Shown one piece after another: positions 1-9,751 of a DNA stretch of 64,000 nt. Made by a program: the position numbers and the translations under genes. The notes beneath the pieces are model-generated. The model saw only the letters and a program-made list of their open reading frames with translations, had not been told where the DNA came from and ran no database searches. Numbering within the stretch: position 1 is the stretch's first letter; each line of letters starts with the position of its first letter. Origin of the DNA: Terfezia claveryi (taxonomy: Eukaryota > Ascomycota > Pezizomycetes > Pezizales > Pezizaceae). The stretch spans positions 1-64,000 of the forward strand of contig WHUX01000226.1 of assembly GCA_015179025.1 (NCBI GenBank). Reading direction: 5' to 3'.

Positions 1-412
1 TTCTCAAGCGTAAATTGGGATTCGTCACGCACCGTGGAGATCATTGCCTGAGCAGCACGTTTTCTGCTGGGTTGCATTTGCTTCCCCTTTCCTTTGTTTG
101 CTATCACTGCGTCCATGATAATGAAAGAGCGGATATGGATCTTGAAGGTAAGGCGGTGGCCTCCATTTATGTAACCTTTTGGACAAGACCATACTCGGTT
201 CTGTTGCTGATAACGTTGCAAGTCACTGGCCCCTCTGTGTCTATGTTAGTGTATTCCTCGTCCGCGTTCAGCATTCACCTTTGGTTTTGTCCGAGCTTAT
301 TCTGTGAGTTGTGTAGAATTACAAAAATTGAGATAAGCTCACTGATTTATTCATGGACATTAAAAAAAAATTTAAAAAAAAGACACACACAACATAAGTA
401 ACCAGAAATACC
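1..412. other. Left margin, no supported gene
   Basis: This stretch is downstream of gene A, which is on the minus strand and ends at 413. A plus-strand open frame at 15-401 has no recognisable domain and ends in an A-rich tract, so I treat it as chance. If the Plavaka-element model is right, this is the interior left part of that transposon, and its left inverted repeat should lie beyond position 1. I see no CATCAG-type terminus here. Confidence 0.4.
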
Positions 413-1499
413 CTAGTCTGAATCCGACCCTAAATCTGAAGCTGAACCCGACGAACCTCCCATTGCAGCTGCATCCGGATGCCCATAGTCTCCGCCGGAC
501 CCTTCGTGGGCTGCCCCAAGACCTGCACCCTGTCCCTCATGATTTACTCCCTGCCCTCCACTACCTCCAGCCGGAGCTCTTACAAGTCCTGGAGGCTTCA
601 CCTCCACTTGTACGTCCAGCATCATACCTCCAGAGTACCCGGCTATGATGTGTACCCCCAGCCAAAAGTTACTACTCAACCCCAATGCCAAGAGCATCCA
701 CCTCTGTGTATTGTCAAGCACATAATAGCGAGCTATCTCTCGAACAGTGCCAAGTTCCGATAGCAAGAACGGCTGGCACCGCAACTGTAGCTCAGCCATT
801 GTATGTGCATAGATTGTCACAGTCTGTGACTGGGTGTTGGGCTGAAACAACCAACCCCCGCAATCCACATCCCGCACATGATCTTCGGGGTTATGATGTG
901 GATTCTGATGGATGTTGGTGGGCCTGCTGTAGCTGGTGCACCACCTGCTGGGACAGGTCTACGACAAGTGTGATGAGCTAGTACGCCACCTGCAATTAAC
1001 CCTGCACGTGCTCCTTGTCTTGGCAAACTGGCATTGGGGATCAAAATGGGAACGCGTTGCATCCCTGGTGATGGTAGTAGTCTGGGTGGTCTGGGCGGTC
1101 TGGGCGGTAATGGCGGACGCGGTTGAGCCAGCGCCGGAACCCCAGCGTCCACAGTCGCCCTGCGAACAGCTCTTCTGTCTCTTTCCGTGTTTGATTCCCT
1201 TGTAGTGTCCTGTAGGGCCGCACTAGCTCTCCCCCTTGCATTTCTTAGCATATATGAGGGTCCAGTGGAGGGAGCTCCAAGCTCCTGTGCGTCTGGTAGC
1301 GGCCACCGGTGAGGCTCAACTACTGGCGCGTTGGGGTTCGCGGCACAATGTGCTGCGTATGCCCTATGTATCACTTCCCACATATTTTGTCTACTATTCC
1401 GGGCCTTTTTTGCAATATCGTCACATAGGGTCCGCACACCCCGGCGGACATCATCCGTATCATAGTTCAACTGCCCCCGAGGGGCCATTGAAGGCTGCC
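413..1499 (-). pseudogene. Gene A, 3' part (unknown protein), cut off from its 5' part by Gypsy-1
   Basis: This minus-strand coding segment continues gene A from 12502-12738. It opens with residues reading PSMAPRGQLNYD, followed by a conserved stretch (LCDDIAKKAR), a proline-rich region around 1090-1160, and in another frame a segment ending in a Gly/Ser/acidic tail at 413. The frame change between about 900 and 1050 is best explained by a short intron; a possible acceptor CAG lies near 950, but I cannot fix the donor. The paralogue gene B (13440-13888) matches the first 120 or so residues at about half identity, which supports real coding sequence. I do not recognise the family: there is no signal peptide, no membrane span and no catalytic motif. 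Its position beside a Plavaka transposase suggests an accessory gene of that transposon. The Gypsy-1 insertion at 1495-1499 disrupts it. Confidence 0.65.
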
Positions 1500-1529
1500 T
1501 ATCACAACCGTCCTTTCCTAGCCAGGTTT

Positions 1530-1617
1530 GAGAGTCGGACGGGATTTCGTCCGACTCTCGTTATTGTTGATTGATATCGTTGTTATCTCTGTTCCCGAGA
1601 TAAGGGGTCTCGGGAAC
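1530..1617 (+). promoter_or_regulatory. Two perfect hairpins in the Gypsy-1 LTR, upstream of its TATA box
   Basis: The first stem pairs 1530-1541 with 1548-1559 (12 bp, 6-nt loop). The second pairs 1591-1600 with 1608-1617 (10 bp, 7-nt loop). Both lie upstream of the TATA box, so in the 3' LTR they could be transcribed near the RNA end or act as DNA cruciforms or protein sites. The right LTR keeps the first stem and has one change in the second. Confidence 0.6.
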
Positions 1618-1656
1618 CTTATTCCTTCCGGTGGCCTTGGCCAGGAAGGAAGCCTG

Positions 1657-1664
1657 TATATATA
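1657..1664 (+). promoter_or_regulatory. TATA box of Gypsy-1 5' LTR
   Basis: TATATATA occurs at 1657-1664 and again at 12169-12176 in the other LTR. This predicts the element RNA to start about 30 nt downstream, near 1690, well before the gag ATG at 2026. Confidence 0.6.
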
Positions 1665-2025
1665 GCTTGCTCTCTCCACCTTCTCGTTGGATCCCCATCC
1701 AACGTCTTGTATATCCAATACAGGGCCTTACTTCTCTCCACGTTAGTGCATCTCCCTTATGCACCTCCTCACCTTGTCTCTGCAGCCCAGCTGCCTCCCT
1801 TGACACACGCGGCAACTGCTTCCACGTGTCTCGTGTCCCTTGCCCTCTGCCTCTCTTGCCTCTTGCCCTTGCCCCCCGTCCCAGCCTCCCCCTGGTCACA
1901 TACGTAGCGTTCCTACATGTGTGTTATCCGAGCCTTGCCCTTGCCCCGGCGTACCCTTTGGTGGCCTTGCCCCCAGAGCCGTTGCTACACTACGTTGGAT
2001 ATTCTCGACCAACTGGTACGCTGTC

Positions 2026-3153
2026 ATGTCCGAACCAACACCGTTACCCACCGACAGGTTCCAAGCATGGAGGGAAACCCCAATACCCTCAGACCCTGCC
2101 CAGCTGTTGGAATACCACCGAATGGCCATCGATATCTTCACTGCCACCTATAAGATTGGCGAAAAACAAGGAGCGGAGCTCCAGAACACCGAACGAAGGC
2201 TGAAAGAAGCCGAAGATGAAATCCTTCTTCTCCGAGAGGACCTTGCAGACGACCGAGTAACCATTCGCAATCTCAACCATGCCCTTGCCGCCGCAACCGC
2301 ACAGGCGACTGTCACGCCCGCCAAAACCCAAGACCTCCCCACCCCACCCAAATTTAATGGTGAATGGGCCCGCCTCAAGGCCTGGAAAAACTCGATCAAT
2401 ATTAAGCTCAATGGAGATGCTGCTAAATTTCCAACCACCCAGCACAAACTCGCCTACATTTACGGCCTGCTGGAGGGGAAGGCTCTGGACCAAGTCCAGC
2501 CCTATGTTTTGGGAACAGGGATCAATCTAGCGGACATTTCCGCCTTATTGATTATCCTTGACCGAGCGTTTGGGGATCCGGATCCAGAAGGAACGGCCAC
2601 AAGAGCCCTTCGAGCCCTTCGACAAAAGAACACCGACCTCGCCACCTATGTGGCTGAATTCTCTAGGTTGGCTGCTGAAGTCGACTGGAGTGACAAAATA
2701 AAATTGGATCAATTCCAGGAAGGCCTAAGCATGGAGCTAAGGCAGGTACTTATCAATTTCCCAGATGTCCACACCCTCGAAGAGTTCATTGATCAGGCTA
2801 GCCGATTGAACCAAAAGATGGCCAGGTTTAGAAATAGCCTGAAGGCCTCCCCCACCGCAGCCCCCCGCTCGACTTTCTCACCTGCTCGTACTCAGCCACA
2901 GACCCCTATTACCAACAACCCAGCCCACCCTTCCTTCGTAGCCGGTGGACCAGCGCCTATGGATCTATCGGCAGGCAGGCCTTGCCTGACCCAAGAAGAG
3001 AGGGAACGCCGCCGGAATAATGGGCTATGCATAGCCTGTAGGAAGGCCGACCACTTCATTACGGCTTGCCCCCTTCGAAAGAATCGCTCCCTGGCCATAC
3101 ATGCGGTGTCCGAGACCCCAGAGGAGTCGGGAAAAGCGGAGTCCCTTGCCTAG
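2026..3153 (+). CDS. Gypsy-1 Gag (nucleocapsid/capsid)
   Basis: Gag forms the retrotransposon particle and packages RNA. I start it at the ATG at 2026 because upstream codons in this frame lie inside the LTR. It has 375 residues. The N-terminal part carries a heptad-like, Glu/Leu-rich coiled-coil region (about residues 40-80). It is followed by a retrotransposon-gag capsid region (motifs LEGKALDQVQ and YVAEFSRLA) and a C-terminal CCHC zinc knuckle CIACRKADHFITAC (CX2CX4HX4C). The frame ends at a TAG at 3151, just after a -1 slippery site, and pol overlaps it in the -1 frame. The open frame also runs upstream to 1840, but that part is LTR. A RIP-damaged homologue lies at about 40980-42150 in Gypsy-2. 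The frame is intact. Confidence 0.9.
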   Translation: MSEPTPLPTDRFQAWRETPIPSDPAQLLEYHRMAIDIFTATYKIGEKQGAELQNTERRLKEAEDEILLLREDLADDRVTIRNLNHALAAATAQATVTPAKTQDLPTPPKFNGEWARLKAWKNSINIKLNGDAAKFPTTQHKLAYIYGLLEGKALDQVQPYVLGTGINLADISALLIILDRAFGDPDPEGTATRALRALRQKNTDLATYVAEFSRLAAEVDWSDKIKLDQFQEGLSMELRQVLINFPDVHTLEEFIDQASRLNQKMARFRNSLKASPTAAPRSTFSPARTQPQTPITNNPAHPSFVAGGPAPMDLSAGRPCLTQEERERRRNNGLCIACRKADHFITACPLRKNRSLAIHAVSETPEESGKAESLA

Positions 3154-3174
3154 TTGCTGACACTAGCAAGGGAC
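3129..3174 (+). promoter_or_regulatory. Programmed -1 ribosomal frameshift signal between Gypsy-1 gag and pol
   Basis: The heptamer GGGAAAA at 3129-3135 is in gag phase as G GGA AAA, a canonical X XXY YYZ slippery site. A 5-nt spacer (3136-3140) leads to a perfect 9-bp stem (3141-3149 with 3166-3174) with a 16-nt loop that contains the gag stop. Slipping back one base enters the pol frame just upstream of the protease. Site, spacer and stem all fit a programmed frameshift that makes a Gag-Pol fusion. Confidence 0.8.
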
Positions 3175-4994
3175 CTATCATGGGTCATTTATCTTTGTCT
3201 GCGTTTTCTTTGCCTGCATCTATGTCTGTTGATGAATCTCGCTTGTTTGGCGAGCATTTTGTAGTACCAATAACTGTTAAATTCAATAGTAAAACAGTGG
3301 TAACATCAGCTCTCATAGATTGTGGTGCTTCGGGGATAGCCTTCATTGATCAGACCTTCGTCAGTAAAAACTCCATACCAACCTCCAAGCTAAAGACCCC
3401 CCGCCTTCTTGATGTCATTGATAGCCGCCCTATCTCTTCTGGGGCTATTACCCACCTCGCGTGTCTACCCAGTGCCATTGGAGACCATTCGGAGGACCTC
3501 CCAATGTTCGTGACCAAACTAAAATATCCAATTGTCCTTGGGATCCCCTGGCTCAGAATGCACAATGTGTCAGTCAGCTTCGGCTCTTACACCTTGCAAT
3601 TCAATAGCCATTATTGCAGAACAAACTGTGGAGGTCCAAAAATCACCGTCATGGGGCTATGTGTATTACCACCCCCGATAATCCACCCAACCCAGGTGGT
3701 ACACCAGCCCGCGCACATCAATGCTACTCACTGCCCTGCTCCCCCTGTTCCCCCCATTCCCCCCGTTCCCCCCGTTTCCCCCGTTCCCCCCGTTCCCCCC
3801 GTTCCTCCCGTTCCCCCCGTTCCCCCTACTCCCCCTGTTCAACCTCCCCCAAAGCCCCTGAATATTAGCTTTATTGGGGCAGGGGCTTTCGCTTACCTCA
3901 CTGGGAGACACAAGCTGAAGGCGCATGCCCTTTCCATACATGAGGTGAACCTGGAAATCAATAAGACGAGGTCGAGGGAGGAATGGAAGTCCATGGTTCC
4001 AGGTGAATACCATGAATTCATCAACTTGTTCTCAGAGAAGGCCGCAGAGAAGCTCGCACCTCACCGACCATATGACCACACGATTCCACTGATAGAAGGT
4101 AAAACCCCCCCTTACAGCCCACTCTATGGAATGTCCCGACCGGAATTGGAAGCCCTAAAGAAGTACTTGGAGGAAAACCTTAACAAGAGCTTCATTCGCC
4201 ATAGCTCCTCCCCAGCAGGTGCACCCGTATTGTTTGTGAAGAAATCGGATGGCTCCCTTAGGTTGTGCGTGGATTATCGCGGCCTGAATGAGATTACGGT
4301 AAAAAACAGGTACCCCTTGCCCCTGATCCAGGAAACATTAGCCAGGCTCTCCAAGGCCAAATGGTTCACCAAATTGGATCTGAGAGGGGCCTACAACTTG
4401 GTACGAATTGCTGAGGGGGAGGAGTGGAAAACTGCCTTCCGGACGCGATATGGCCATTTTGAGTACAATGTGATGCCCTTCGGCCTAACCAACGCCCCCG
4501 CCTCCTTTCAGCACTTTATCAATGACACTCTGCGGGACTTTCTGGATGTATTCTGCACCGCCTACCTGGACGATATCCTCATCTACTCGGATACCCTAGC
4601 GGAACACAAGATCCACGTCCGACAAGTGCTGGAGAAGCTGGAGCAGGCTGGGCTGTACCTTAAGCCTAAAAAATGCAAATTCCACGTTCAAGAGGTGAAG
4701 TACCTGGGCTTGATCATAACCACGGAAGGTATTAGGATGGACCCCGCCAAAGTTGCTGCAATCCAAGAGTGGGAAACCCCAGCAAATTTGAAGGATGTGC
4801 AGGCCTTCCTAGAATTTGCCAACTTCTACCGCCGATTTATCCTGGGATACTCAAGAATCGTGGCACCCTTGACAGCCTTGACGAAAACGAAGGTAGAAGC
4901 TGGCTCACACCTGACAAAAAGGGCCTTCCACTGGAATCCAGAAGCCCAATCCACCTTCCAGAACCTCAAGGAAGCCTTCTGCTCAGCCCCAATC
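3135..4994 (+). pseudogene. Gypsy-1 Pol, 5' part: protease and reverse transcriptase, interrupted by Copia-1
   Basis: This is the -1 frame relative to gag, open from 3066 and expressed by frameshift. In order it shows: an aspartic protease with the DCGAS active-site motif (about 3328-3342); a linker of Pro-Val-Pro repeats (3745-3855); and a Ty3-type reverse transcriptase with VDYRGLN, the FTKLDLRGAYN motif and the catalytic AYLDDILIYSD box (about 4100-4860). The frame then runs toward RNase H but is cut at 4994 by Copia-1 and resumes at 9752 in phase. Up to the cut there are no stops. Homology with the Gypsy-2 remnant (about 39300-40960) supports the domain order. The interruption makes the gene non-functional. 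Confidence 0.9.
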
Positions 4995-5317
4995 TGAAAT
5001 AAAATAAATGGGACAGTGTTCGCACTGTAGATAAAGAGATCTATTCAAAAATAATGCATTGAAAAACAAAGATAACAAGAGTAGAGATAGTCCCCTTTAA
5101 ATAGACAAAATAACATCCATCCCAACATCCATCCCATCAACTGCGACAGCTATCACGACTAACGACCAATTGCACCATCATATAGAAATTTTCTTCTCCT
5201 CCATATCCGGCATTCCTTACACTTCCGCATCCAGCATTTCCAACTATTCTTCCGCATCCAGCGTTCCTTGGGTAGCCGGGTGATTTCTTGGGCAGCCGGG
5301 TGATCACTTATTCAACA
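4995..5317 (-). repeat. Copia-1 3' LTR
   Basis: 323 bp, TG...CA on the minus strand. It differs from the 9424-9746 copy at three transitions. On the minus strand the sequence just before it reads CAGAGGGTGG, a plausible polypurine tract. Near one edge is a 6-bp stem with a TTCG loop (ACAGTG-TTCG-CACTGT). Confidence 0.93.
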
Positions 5318-5328
5318 CCACCCTCTGA

Positions 5329-8300
5329 TCAGCTGGCTGTCTTCACACCCGCTTTCGCAGCAAGATACATCAAGCGTTCTCCTGTTACGCATTTCGTTAG
5401 CATATCAGCTGGATTCTCATCGCCGGGCACCCAATGCACACTCAGCAATCCCTCTTCCACGCATTCCCGCACGAAATGATGTCGCCGTCGGATGTGTTTT
5501 GTTCGCTTGTGAAAGTCTGGGTTGTACGAGAGATTCGCCCCTCCTCGACTGTCTGTCCACAGCCAGATCTCGGACTTGATGCCACAATGATCGAACAGCT
5601 TTCCAAACCACAATGCGTCCTGTGCACCTGCCCCCATGGCAATATACTCTGCTTCCATGGATGACAGAGTGGTCACATCCTGCTTTCTAGAGGCCCATCC
5701 TATCGGTGACTTTCCAGCCATTATCAGAATCCCACTAGTCGCCTTTTCTTCCAACTCTTCTTCCCCCGCATCAGTGTAAATATCAACATGACTCATGTCT
5801 TCTCCTGTCAGGCATATCCCCAAGTTTTTTGTTCCTAACAAGAATGCCACCACCTTTAATGCCTTTCTCCAGTCATGGGTTGAAGGCTTAGATGCAACGA
5901 GAGAGAGTCTCTGAACAGCGTAACGAATATCGGGGCGCCACATACGGGCAATATATAGAAGCCGACCGGTTATTGCCTGAAATTCCCTTACATCACTTTT
6001 CTCCCGCACCTCTGGTGGGTCCTCCTCCAGATAGGGGGTCTTTGCTGTATGGGTAATCTTGACTTCCCTAGCCAATTCTTCAATTTGGTCTGCTCCTGTA
6101 ATAACAACCTCGTTTATTCCCCAAGTGAATGTCATCCCTAAATAACGCTGCGGTAGACCCCGCTCTTCCAAGGTGAAAAACTGTCTCATAGCTTCTTCCC
6201 AATTGCTTGCCGTTTTGTAGGTCGAAAAACCACATAGGAGATCATCGACATGGATTACTATTAGCTCTCCATTTGACACTCGATAATACAGGCCCAGATC
6301 GTCCTTGCATTGCACGAACCCCAAGCCCTTCAGGACATCATCGATCACCTTGTTCCAATTGTGGGCTGCCTGCTTTGTCCCATAAAGTGATTTCTTCAAT
6401 CGCCATGCTTTACTTCCAGTAGCCTGCCGGTCGACTACATATAGGATCTCTTCAAGAGGACCATTGAGGAAGGCACCTTCAATGTCATATTGCCGCATAA
6501 TCAGCTTGCTCTTAATACCAAGACAGATTAGTATGCGCCAGGTTTCCTCACGGCAAACTGGAGCATAAGTCCCATGACGATCATAATCGATCCCAGGTTT
6601 CTGCGAAAAACCCCTAGCTGTCAAACGAGCCTTGTAGCGCTTTGGGTCACCAAGCGGTTTATCAGTTTTTTCCCTCAGCACCCATTTGGTGTCGATGATT
6701 TTGGCTCCTTCAGGCACCTTATCTACCCATTCATAGACCTCATATTTAGCCAAAAGCTCAAGCTCCCTTTGAACGGCTTGCTCCCACTTTTCTCTATCTG
6801 ATGAGCTAAGCGCCTCACTCATTGTCAGGTGACTCTCAGTAACGAGCCCATATGCTGAGTCTTGATCTAGTCGTATCGGAGGTATTCCAGCTGTACTTCT
6901 CCCGGTTCGTCTCAGTACCGGTGCAGGTGCGGGCTCCGGTGCAGGTGCGGGCTCCTGCCGCTGCACTTCCTGTAAAAGCTGTTCGCTTGCTTCTCTGTCA
7001 TTGCGCATTGTTCTGAGTGCCGCGGGCCATGTATCAGCATATTTCTTCCATGGCTCATCTGGCAGCTGATTTAGGGCTGGTAAATTGGTAATCGGATTGG
7101 CAGGTAAATTGGCTGGTGAATTAACTGGTAAATTGGCTGGTGCTGGCGAATTCGCAGGTGAATTGTCTGGCCAGTTCCCTGGCAAATTGGTGAATGAATT
7201 GGTGGACGAATTGGTAGGCAAATTGGTAGGCAAGTTGATAGGCGAATTGGTAAGCGAACTGGTAGATGCACTGGTAGGTAATGTAAGTCTTATATCAGAT
7301 GAGTGCTTTGTCTTAGAAATAGGGTTTTTTGCTGTAGTGACCCGCTTCGATGGTAGTATGATCTTGTAGACACCGTATGTAGATGTAAATCCTACTATTT
7401 TCGCTTCTACCGCTCTATCAGTGAGCTTACCATCAGTATATGCATGACAGTAGACAATTTCTCCGAAAGGCCGAAAACGCTTTCGCTCATTCTGAATGTC
7501 TATTCCTGGTTTGATCCTTTGTAGAGGGGCTTCCCCATTCAATGAGTTATGTGGAATTCGATTTTTGATAAATGTCGCATATTCCATTGCTAGAGACCAA
7601 GTGGAGTTCGGCATTCCCTTGAGGTTCGTTCGGACCATTGTCATGATAGTTCGGTTAGATCTTTCAGCAACGGCATTCGTCTCGCTGTGACGAGGTACAG
7701 TAGGCTTCTCACTGATCCCTTCTTTTGCAAGCCATTGGCGAAATTTGGTGGACTTGAACTCCCCTCCAAAATCGGTTTGCAGCGATTGAATCTTTGCATT
7801 GGTGAGTTTGGTGAAGTATGACATCATACATTGAAGCGCTTCAGCTGCATCGGATTTTGAGGCAATAGCCCGAGTTATCGTAAATCGTGAGAAATCATCT
7901 ATGAGTGTAATCATGTATTTTCGATGACAGAGGTCTTCCACAGGCATAGGACCGCAAAGGTCGGAGTGAACAATTTGACCTATTTGGGACGTTCGAATTC
8001 CATGCGTTATGGACTGGGGCCGAGTCATTTTGGTTGTAATACATACTTCACATTGCTGAGTGCAGCGGCTGAGATGCTCGGGTGCCTCGGGTATTCTTCT
8101 AAAAGCAGGGAAGGGAAGGTGTCCATACCTAAAGTGCCATTGCATAGCTTGTTCCTCCGTTAGGTGAGTTTCAAGTGGAACGACTTCTAATCGATATATA
8201 TCATTCCATGTGGTAAGCGGAATAATCTGATCTTGATAGGTGAGGGTATTTTGCGTGCCTAGAGCAAGCGTTGCTCCTTGCTGGCATATCTTAGCTACAC

Positions 8301-9390
8301 TAATGAGATTGCGAGGAAAATGTGGAACATAAAGAACATCGCTGAGAGTCATTTTGCCGATTTGAACCGATCCCTTATGAGTAGAGTGAATATTCCCTCC
8401 CCCAGTTCGTACTAATTGGTGGTGTTGATGAGGGTCAATTAACTCAGACTTATTGTTCATGATATGAACAGATGTGCAGGTGTCCGCAAACCAGGCATTG
8501 GTTGGTATTGCCTTATCGGTAGTTGCCATGTCACAAAAGGTGTCCCAGACTTCGTCAGACTGAGTAACGTGCGCTGCTGGCAGAGGGCCATTCCTTAGAG
8601 TGTCTCGCTTCTTTGTCCTACAATCCTTCTCTTCATGAGATGTTCCAGGCCATCCCTTGCTTTTGCAATATTGGCACTTCACTGGAAGGTTCGTGGTAAA
8701 AGCTGCTGCTGGCTCTAGAGCTCGTTGAGGTTTTACTTTGACTCGATCAGATTGTTCTTTAAGTCTAAGTACTACGTCAGAGTAGGAGGGCTCGGCGGTT
8801 CCCCCTGTGATATTCATGATGAGGTTTTGGTAAGTAGGGAGATGGGGTAATATGGAGAGAAGCATAGTCGCCTTCCACCCGTCGTTATTGATAAAATGCT
8901 TAATACTCGCAGCTAGCGAATCGGATGATGGTGTCACAGAGGCGACATTAGTGAGAAGATTGTTCCACCTATTCTCAAAGTTCATTATGTGCTGGGTCAG
9001 AGTTTCTTTTCTGTCGTCGAAACGGAGGTTGGTTATTGCTAGAAGGAGTGATGACATATGAGAGCGCGTTCTTCCTTCATAATGTCTCTTTAGAATGTTC
9101 CATGCATCGAGTGCAGTATCGCATATCCGAATTAGTGTGAGTGGCTCTGGTTCGCAGTTGGCCAGCAATGTAGTGAGGGCTTTATCTGTAAGAGTCTGGA
9201 ATTCTTGCGTCATAGGGGTTGGCGGCATCCCTTGCACAGAATTGATGGCATCGTCTAGGTTCGCTACTCGAAGGGCTCTGCTGATTTCCTTAGCCCAAGC
9301 TGTATAGTCAACCTCATTCTTAAGAGGTGCTGTTGTCTTCGGGGGTTTGAACTGTGATGATCCTGTGGTGGATGAATTGGATGCGGACAT
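5329..9390 (-). CDS. Copia-1 Gag-Pol polyprotein (Gag, protease, integrase, RT, RNase H)
   Basis: The polyprotein has 1353 residues and no internal stop, the usual size for a Copia polyprotein. In order: a Gag with a zinc knuckle of CX2CX9HX4C type (CQYCKSKGW...C); a protease with FADTCTSVHI in place of the usual DSGAS; a GAG-pre-integrase HHCC region (QWHFRYGHL ... CEVC); an integrase core with the D, D, E residues in HSDLCGP, LQTDFGGEF and AVAERSNRT; a spacer of Asn-Leu-Pro/Asn-Ser-Pro repeats (about 7075-7270); RT with ARLTARGFSQ and the catalytic IHVDDLLCG box; and RNase H ending in WVPGDENPADMLTK. The start codon lies 33 nt after the 5' LTR, with a primer site between. This copy may still encode active proteins. 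The variant protease motif is the only oddity. Confidence 0.95.
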   Translation of the reverse strand: MSASNSSTTGSSQFKPPKTTAPLKNEVDYTAWAKEISRALRVANLDDAINSVQGMPPTPMTQEFQTLTDKALTTLLANCEPEPLTLIRICDTALDAWNILKRHYEGRTRSHMSSLLLAITNLRFDDRKETLTQHIMNFENRWNNLLTNVASVTPSSDSLAASIKHFINNDGWKATMLLSILPHLPTYQNLIMNITGGTAEPSYSDVVLRLKEQSDRVKVKPQRALEPAAAFTTNLPVKCQYCKSKGWPGTSHEEKDCRTKKRDTLRNGPLPAAHVTQSDEVWDTFCDMATTDKAIPTNAWFADTCTSVHIMNNKSELIDPHQHHQLVRTGGGNIHSTHKGSVQIGKMTLSDVLYVPHFPRNLISVAKICQQGATLALGTQNTLTYQDQIIPLTTWNDIYRLEVVPLETHLTEEQAMQWHFRYGHLPFPAFRRIPEAPEHLSRCTQQCEVCITTKMTRPQSITHGIRTSQIGQIVHSDLCGPMPVEDLCHRKYMITLIDDFSRFTITRAIASKSDAAEALQCMMSYFTKLTNAKIQSLQTDFGGEFKSTKFRQWLAKEGISEKPTVPRHSETNAVAERSNRTIMTMVRTNLKGMPNSTWSLAMEYATFIKNRIPHNSLNGEAPLQRIKPGIDIQNERKRFRPFGEIVYCHAYTDGKLTDRAVEAKIVGFTSTYGVYKIILPSKRVTTAKNPISKTKHSSDIRLTLPTSASTSSLTNSPINLPTNLPTNSSTNSFTNLPGNWPDNSPANSPAPANLPVNSPANLPANPITNLPALNQLPDEPWKKYADTWPAALRTMRNDREASEQLLQEVQRQEPAPAPEPAPAPVLRRTGRSTAGIPPIRLDQDSAYGLVTESHLTMSEALSSSDREKWEQAVQRELELLAKYEVYEWVDKVPEGAKIIDTKWVLREKTDKPLGDPKRYKARLTARGFSQKPGIDYDRHGTYAPVCREETWRILICLGIKSKLIMRQYDIEGAFLNGPLEEILYVVDRQATGSKAWRLKKSLYGTKQAAHNWNKVIDDVLKGLGFVQCKDDLGLYYRVSNGELIVIHVDDLLCGFSTYKTASNWEEAMRQFFTLEERGLPQRYLGMTFTWGINEVVITGADQIEELAREVKITHTAKTPYLEEDPPEVREKSDVREFQAITGRLLYIARMWRPDIRYAVQRLSLVASKPSTHDWRKALKVVAFLLGTKNLGICLTGEDMSHVDIYTDAGEEELEEKATSGILIMAGKSPIGWASRKQDVTTLSSMEAEYIAMGAGAQDALWFGKLFDHCGIKSEIWLWTDSRGGANLSYNPDFHKRTKHIRRRHHFVRECVEEGLLSVHWVPGDENPADMLTKCVTGERLMYLAAKAGVKTAS

Positions 9391-9405
9391 TGTGCTCGAG
9401 ATGTA

Positions 9406-9423
9406 TCCGATGTGTTGCTACCA
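9406..9423 (-). promoter_or_regulatory. Primer binding site of Copia-1
   Basis: Directly after the 5' LTR on the minus strand the sequence reads TGGTAGCAACACATCGG. TGG pairs with the tRNA CCA end, and TGGTAGC fits tRNAs ending GCTACCA, such as fungal initiator Met. Only seven bases fit that tRNA clearly, so its identity is uncertain. Confidence 0.55.
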
Positions 9424-9746
9424 TGAAATAAAATAAATGGGACAGTGTTCGCACTGTAGATAAAGAGATCTATTCAAAAATAATGCATCGAAAAACAAAG
9501 ATAACAAGAGTAGAGATAGTCCCCTTTAAATAGACAAAATAACATCCATCCCAACATCCATCCCATCAACTGCGACAGCTATCACGACTAACGACCAATT
9601 GCACCATCATATAGAAATTTTCTTCTCCTCCATATCCGGCATTCCTTACACTTCCGCATCCAGCATTTCCAACTATTCTTCCGCATCCAGCGTTCCTTAG
9701 GTAGCCGGGTGATTCCTTGGGCAGCCGGGTGATCACTTATTCAACA
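9424..9746 (-). repeat. Copia-1 5' LTR
   Basis: 323-bp LTR of the minus-strand element. A TATTTAAAG box lies upstream of the expected start site. It is 320/323 identical to the partner LTR by direct reading. Confidence 0.93.
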
Positions 9747-9751
9747 CAATC

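Larger units (their letters stand above)
1500..1989 (+). repeat. Gypsy-1 5' LTR
   Basis: This 490-bp LTR ends GCTACA at 1989 and pairs with 12012-12501. It holds a TATA box (TATATATA, 1657-1664) and two perfect hairpins near its start. The gag ATG lies 36 nt past its end. Just after it I find no convincing match to a known tRNA 3' end, so the primer is unresolved. Confidence 0.95.
4995..9746 (-). mobile_element. Copia-1: Ty1/Copia LTR retrotransposon, structurally intact, nested in Gypsy-1 pol
   Basis: This 4752-bp element is on the minus strand with 323-bp LTRs (4995-5317, 9424-9746) that differ at three sites, all transitions. It has a perfect target duplication CAATC (4990-4994, 9747-9751). 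One uninterrupted polyprotein frame (5329-9390) fills the interior. Removing the element plus one duplication rejoins the Gypsy-1 pol frame. Both LTRs have TG...CA ends. Of the elements here it is the youngest by LTR divergence and the only one with an intact protein. Confidence 0.96.

Noticed and set aside
15..401. 128-codon plus-strand open frame
   Set aside because: No homology or domain; composition changes to an A-rich tract inside it; probably chance.
1631..2203. Pro/Leu-rich frames across the Gypsy-1 LTR, also seen at 12143-12568
   Set aside because: They occur in both LTRs because the DNA is repeated, not because a protein is conserved.
3666..4013. Minus-strand glycine/asparagine-rich protein (GGNGGNGG)
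   Set aside because: It is the antisense of the Pro-Val-Pro repeat in Gypsy-1 pol.
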